Assembly: GCA_947088135.1 (NCBI GenBank)
Contig: CAMUFJ010000008.1
Coordinates: 1-51,200, forward strand
DNA: 51,200 bases
Origin: an uncultured Clostridia bacterium
Lineage (GTDB): Bacteria > Bacillota > Clostridia > Christensenellales > Borkfalkiaceae
Direction: 5' to 3'
The notes beneath the pieces are model-generated. The model ran no database searches and had not been told where the DNA came from. It saw nothing but the letters and a program-made list of their open reading frames with translations. Shown piece by piece: positions 50,574 through 51,200 of this stretch (positions within the stretch are counted from its first letter, which is position 1; every line of letters starts with the position of its first letter). Position numbers and translations under genes: made by a program.

Positions 50574-51200
50574 TTATTCGGTTCGTAACGCAATTACGGG
50601 GTCTTTCTTTGCGGCTGCCTGCGCGGGAATCAGCCCCGAGACGAGCGTTAAGCATACGCTCACGCACACCATGATAAACGCCGTGAGGGGCGGCAGAGCC
50701 GCAATACCCGCAATTCCCGCCAGGGATACGATAATGGCGTTGATGCCGATCGACAATAGGTAAGTGACGATAATGCCGATCAAACCTGCGGCAAGCCCGA
50801 TAATGAAGGTTTCCGCATTGAACAAGTTGCGGATATCCTGTTTCCGCGCGCCGAGCGAGCGCAGCACGCCGATTTCCTTGACCCGCTCCACGACCGACAC
50901 GTAGGTGATAATGCCGATCATCACCGAGGAAACGACAAGCGAAATTGCCGTAAACGCAACGAGCACGATGGTGATGACGTCGAGCATGGTCTGCATCATG
51001 CCCATGAGAAGCCCCACGGTATCCGAATATGTGATTTTGTCTGCATCCGTAAGCGCAATGCCGTTATAACTTCCGCTTCCCGACGTACACCAAGCGTTCC
51101 AATCGTCGAGGTAGTTCAAAAGCGCTTCCTTGCTGTCGAAATCCTGTGCGTAGATATGAACGGAATTGACCGTATCGTCACCGCCCAAAGCGCGGATCGC
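50574..51200 (-). CDS. ABC transporter permease (MacB/FtsX-like), N-terminal part missing
   Basis: The 208 visible C-terminal residues (window edge cuts the 5' part) show a periplasmic piece (VHIYAQDFDSKEALLNYLDDW), then the FtsX domain with three membrane helices: IVLVAFTAISLVVSSVMIGIITYVSV, VERVKEIGVLRSLGARKQDIRNLF (cytoplasmic coupling loop), GLAAGLIGIIVTYLLSIGI and a final helix ending VSGLIPAQAAAKKDPVIALRTE. This is the usual end of lipoprotein- or peptide-related MacB-type permeases. Its ATPase is presumably upstream outside the window. Confidence 0.92.
   Translation of the reverse strand, partial: AIRALGGDDTVNSVHIYAQDFDSKEALLNYLDDWNAWCTSGSGSYNGIALTDADKITYSDTVGLLMGMMQTMLDVITIVLVAFTAISLVVSSVMIGIITYVSVVERVKEIGVLRSLGARKQDIRNLFNAETFIIGLAAGLIGIIVTYLLSIGINAIIVSLAGIAGIAALPPLTAFIMVCVSVCLTLVSGLIPAQAAAKKDPVIALRTE

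Overview
The window (51.2 kb, mid GC, almost fully coding, no gene-free stretch over 300 bases) reads as chromosomal core sequence of an endospore-lineage Firmicute. Evidence: the yabP-yabQ-divIC cluster, sigma-A type promoters (TTGACA/TATAAT, 17-nt spacing), strong AGGAGG ribosome sites, UUCG-type terminators, LemA/DUF2207, a heterodimeric ABC exporter and an archaeal/eukaryal-type prolyl-tRNA synthetase. A Clostridia-like, possibly uncultured gut lineage is the best guess; the exact order is inference. No insertion sequence, phage gene, CRISPR array or rRNA was seen. Many genes overlap by ATGA.

Layout. 1-7.1 kb: 3'-truncated valS (-), a nitrate/sulfonate-type ABC importer (+), a YkvI-like membrane protein (-) whose frame runs 264 bp into the importer permease, and a membrane-anchored PadR-coiled-coil protein (+). 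7.1-13.4 kb: DUF1934-MBL-rho operon, tyrA, a YgjP-type metallopeptidase, aroA, a low-MW phosphatase and a small XRE regulator. 13.5-23 kb: yabP-yabQ-divIC-ppx-M50-like operon, typA, then aroK-panE and gltX-thyA-folA. 23-28.3 kb (+): secG, rnr-smpB, metY-metA. 28.3-37.3 kb (-): a small coiled-coil gene, tRNA-Val and tRNA-Leu, an ABC exporter pair, asnS, a PHP phosphoesterase, proS, degV. 37.5-41 kb (+): phosphohexomutase and transketolase. 41-51.2 kb: DUF368 (PopT), lemA-DUF2207-glpK, an aconitase-family hydratase, a PH-like membrane protein, minD with a divergent minE, a 25-residue ORF and a truncated ABC permease.

The most notable signals are regulatory. (1) At least six genes (DUF1934, ygjP-like, aroA, XRE, aroK, PH-like) have a near-consensus promoter whose -10 box ends only 6-9 nt before the ATG, so their mRNAs should be leaderless. 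(2) A 16-nt imperfect palindrome, TACTATGTCAGACATA-like, occurs four times in the first 21.4 kb, always in the same orientation upstream of a minus-strand gene. (3) A PadR-type winged helix is fused to a coiled coil and four membrane segments. (4) minD is followed by a short MinE-like protein that lacks the N-terminal membrane-targeting segment, with no minC in view.
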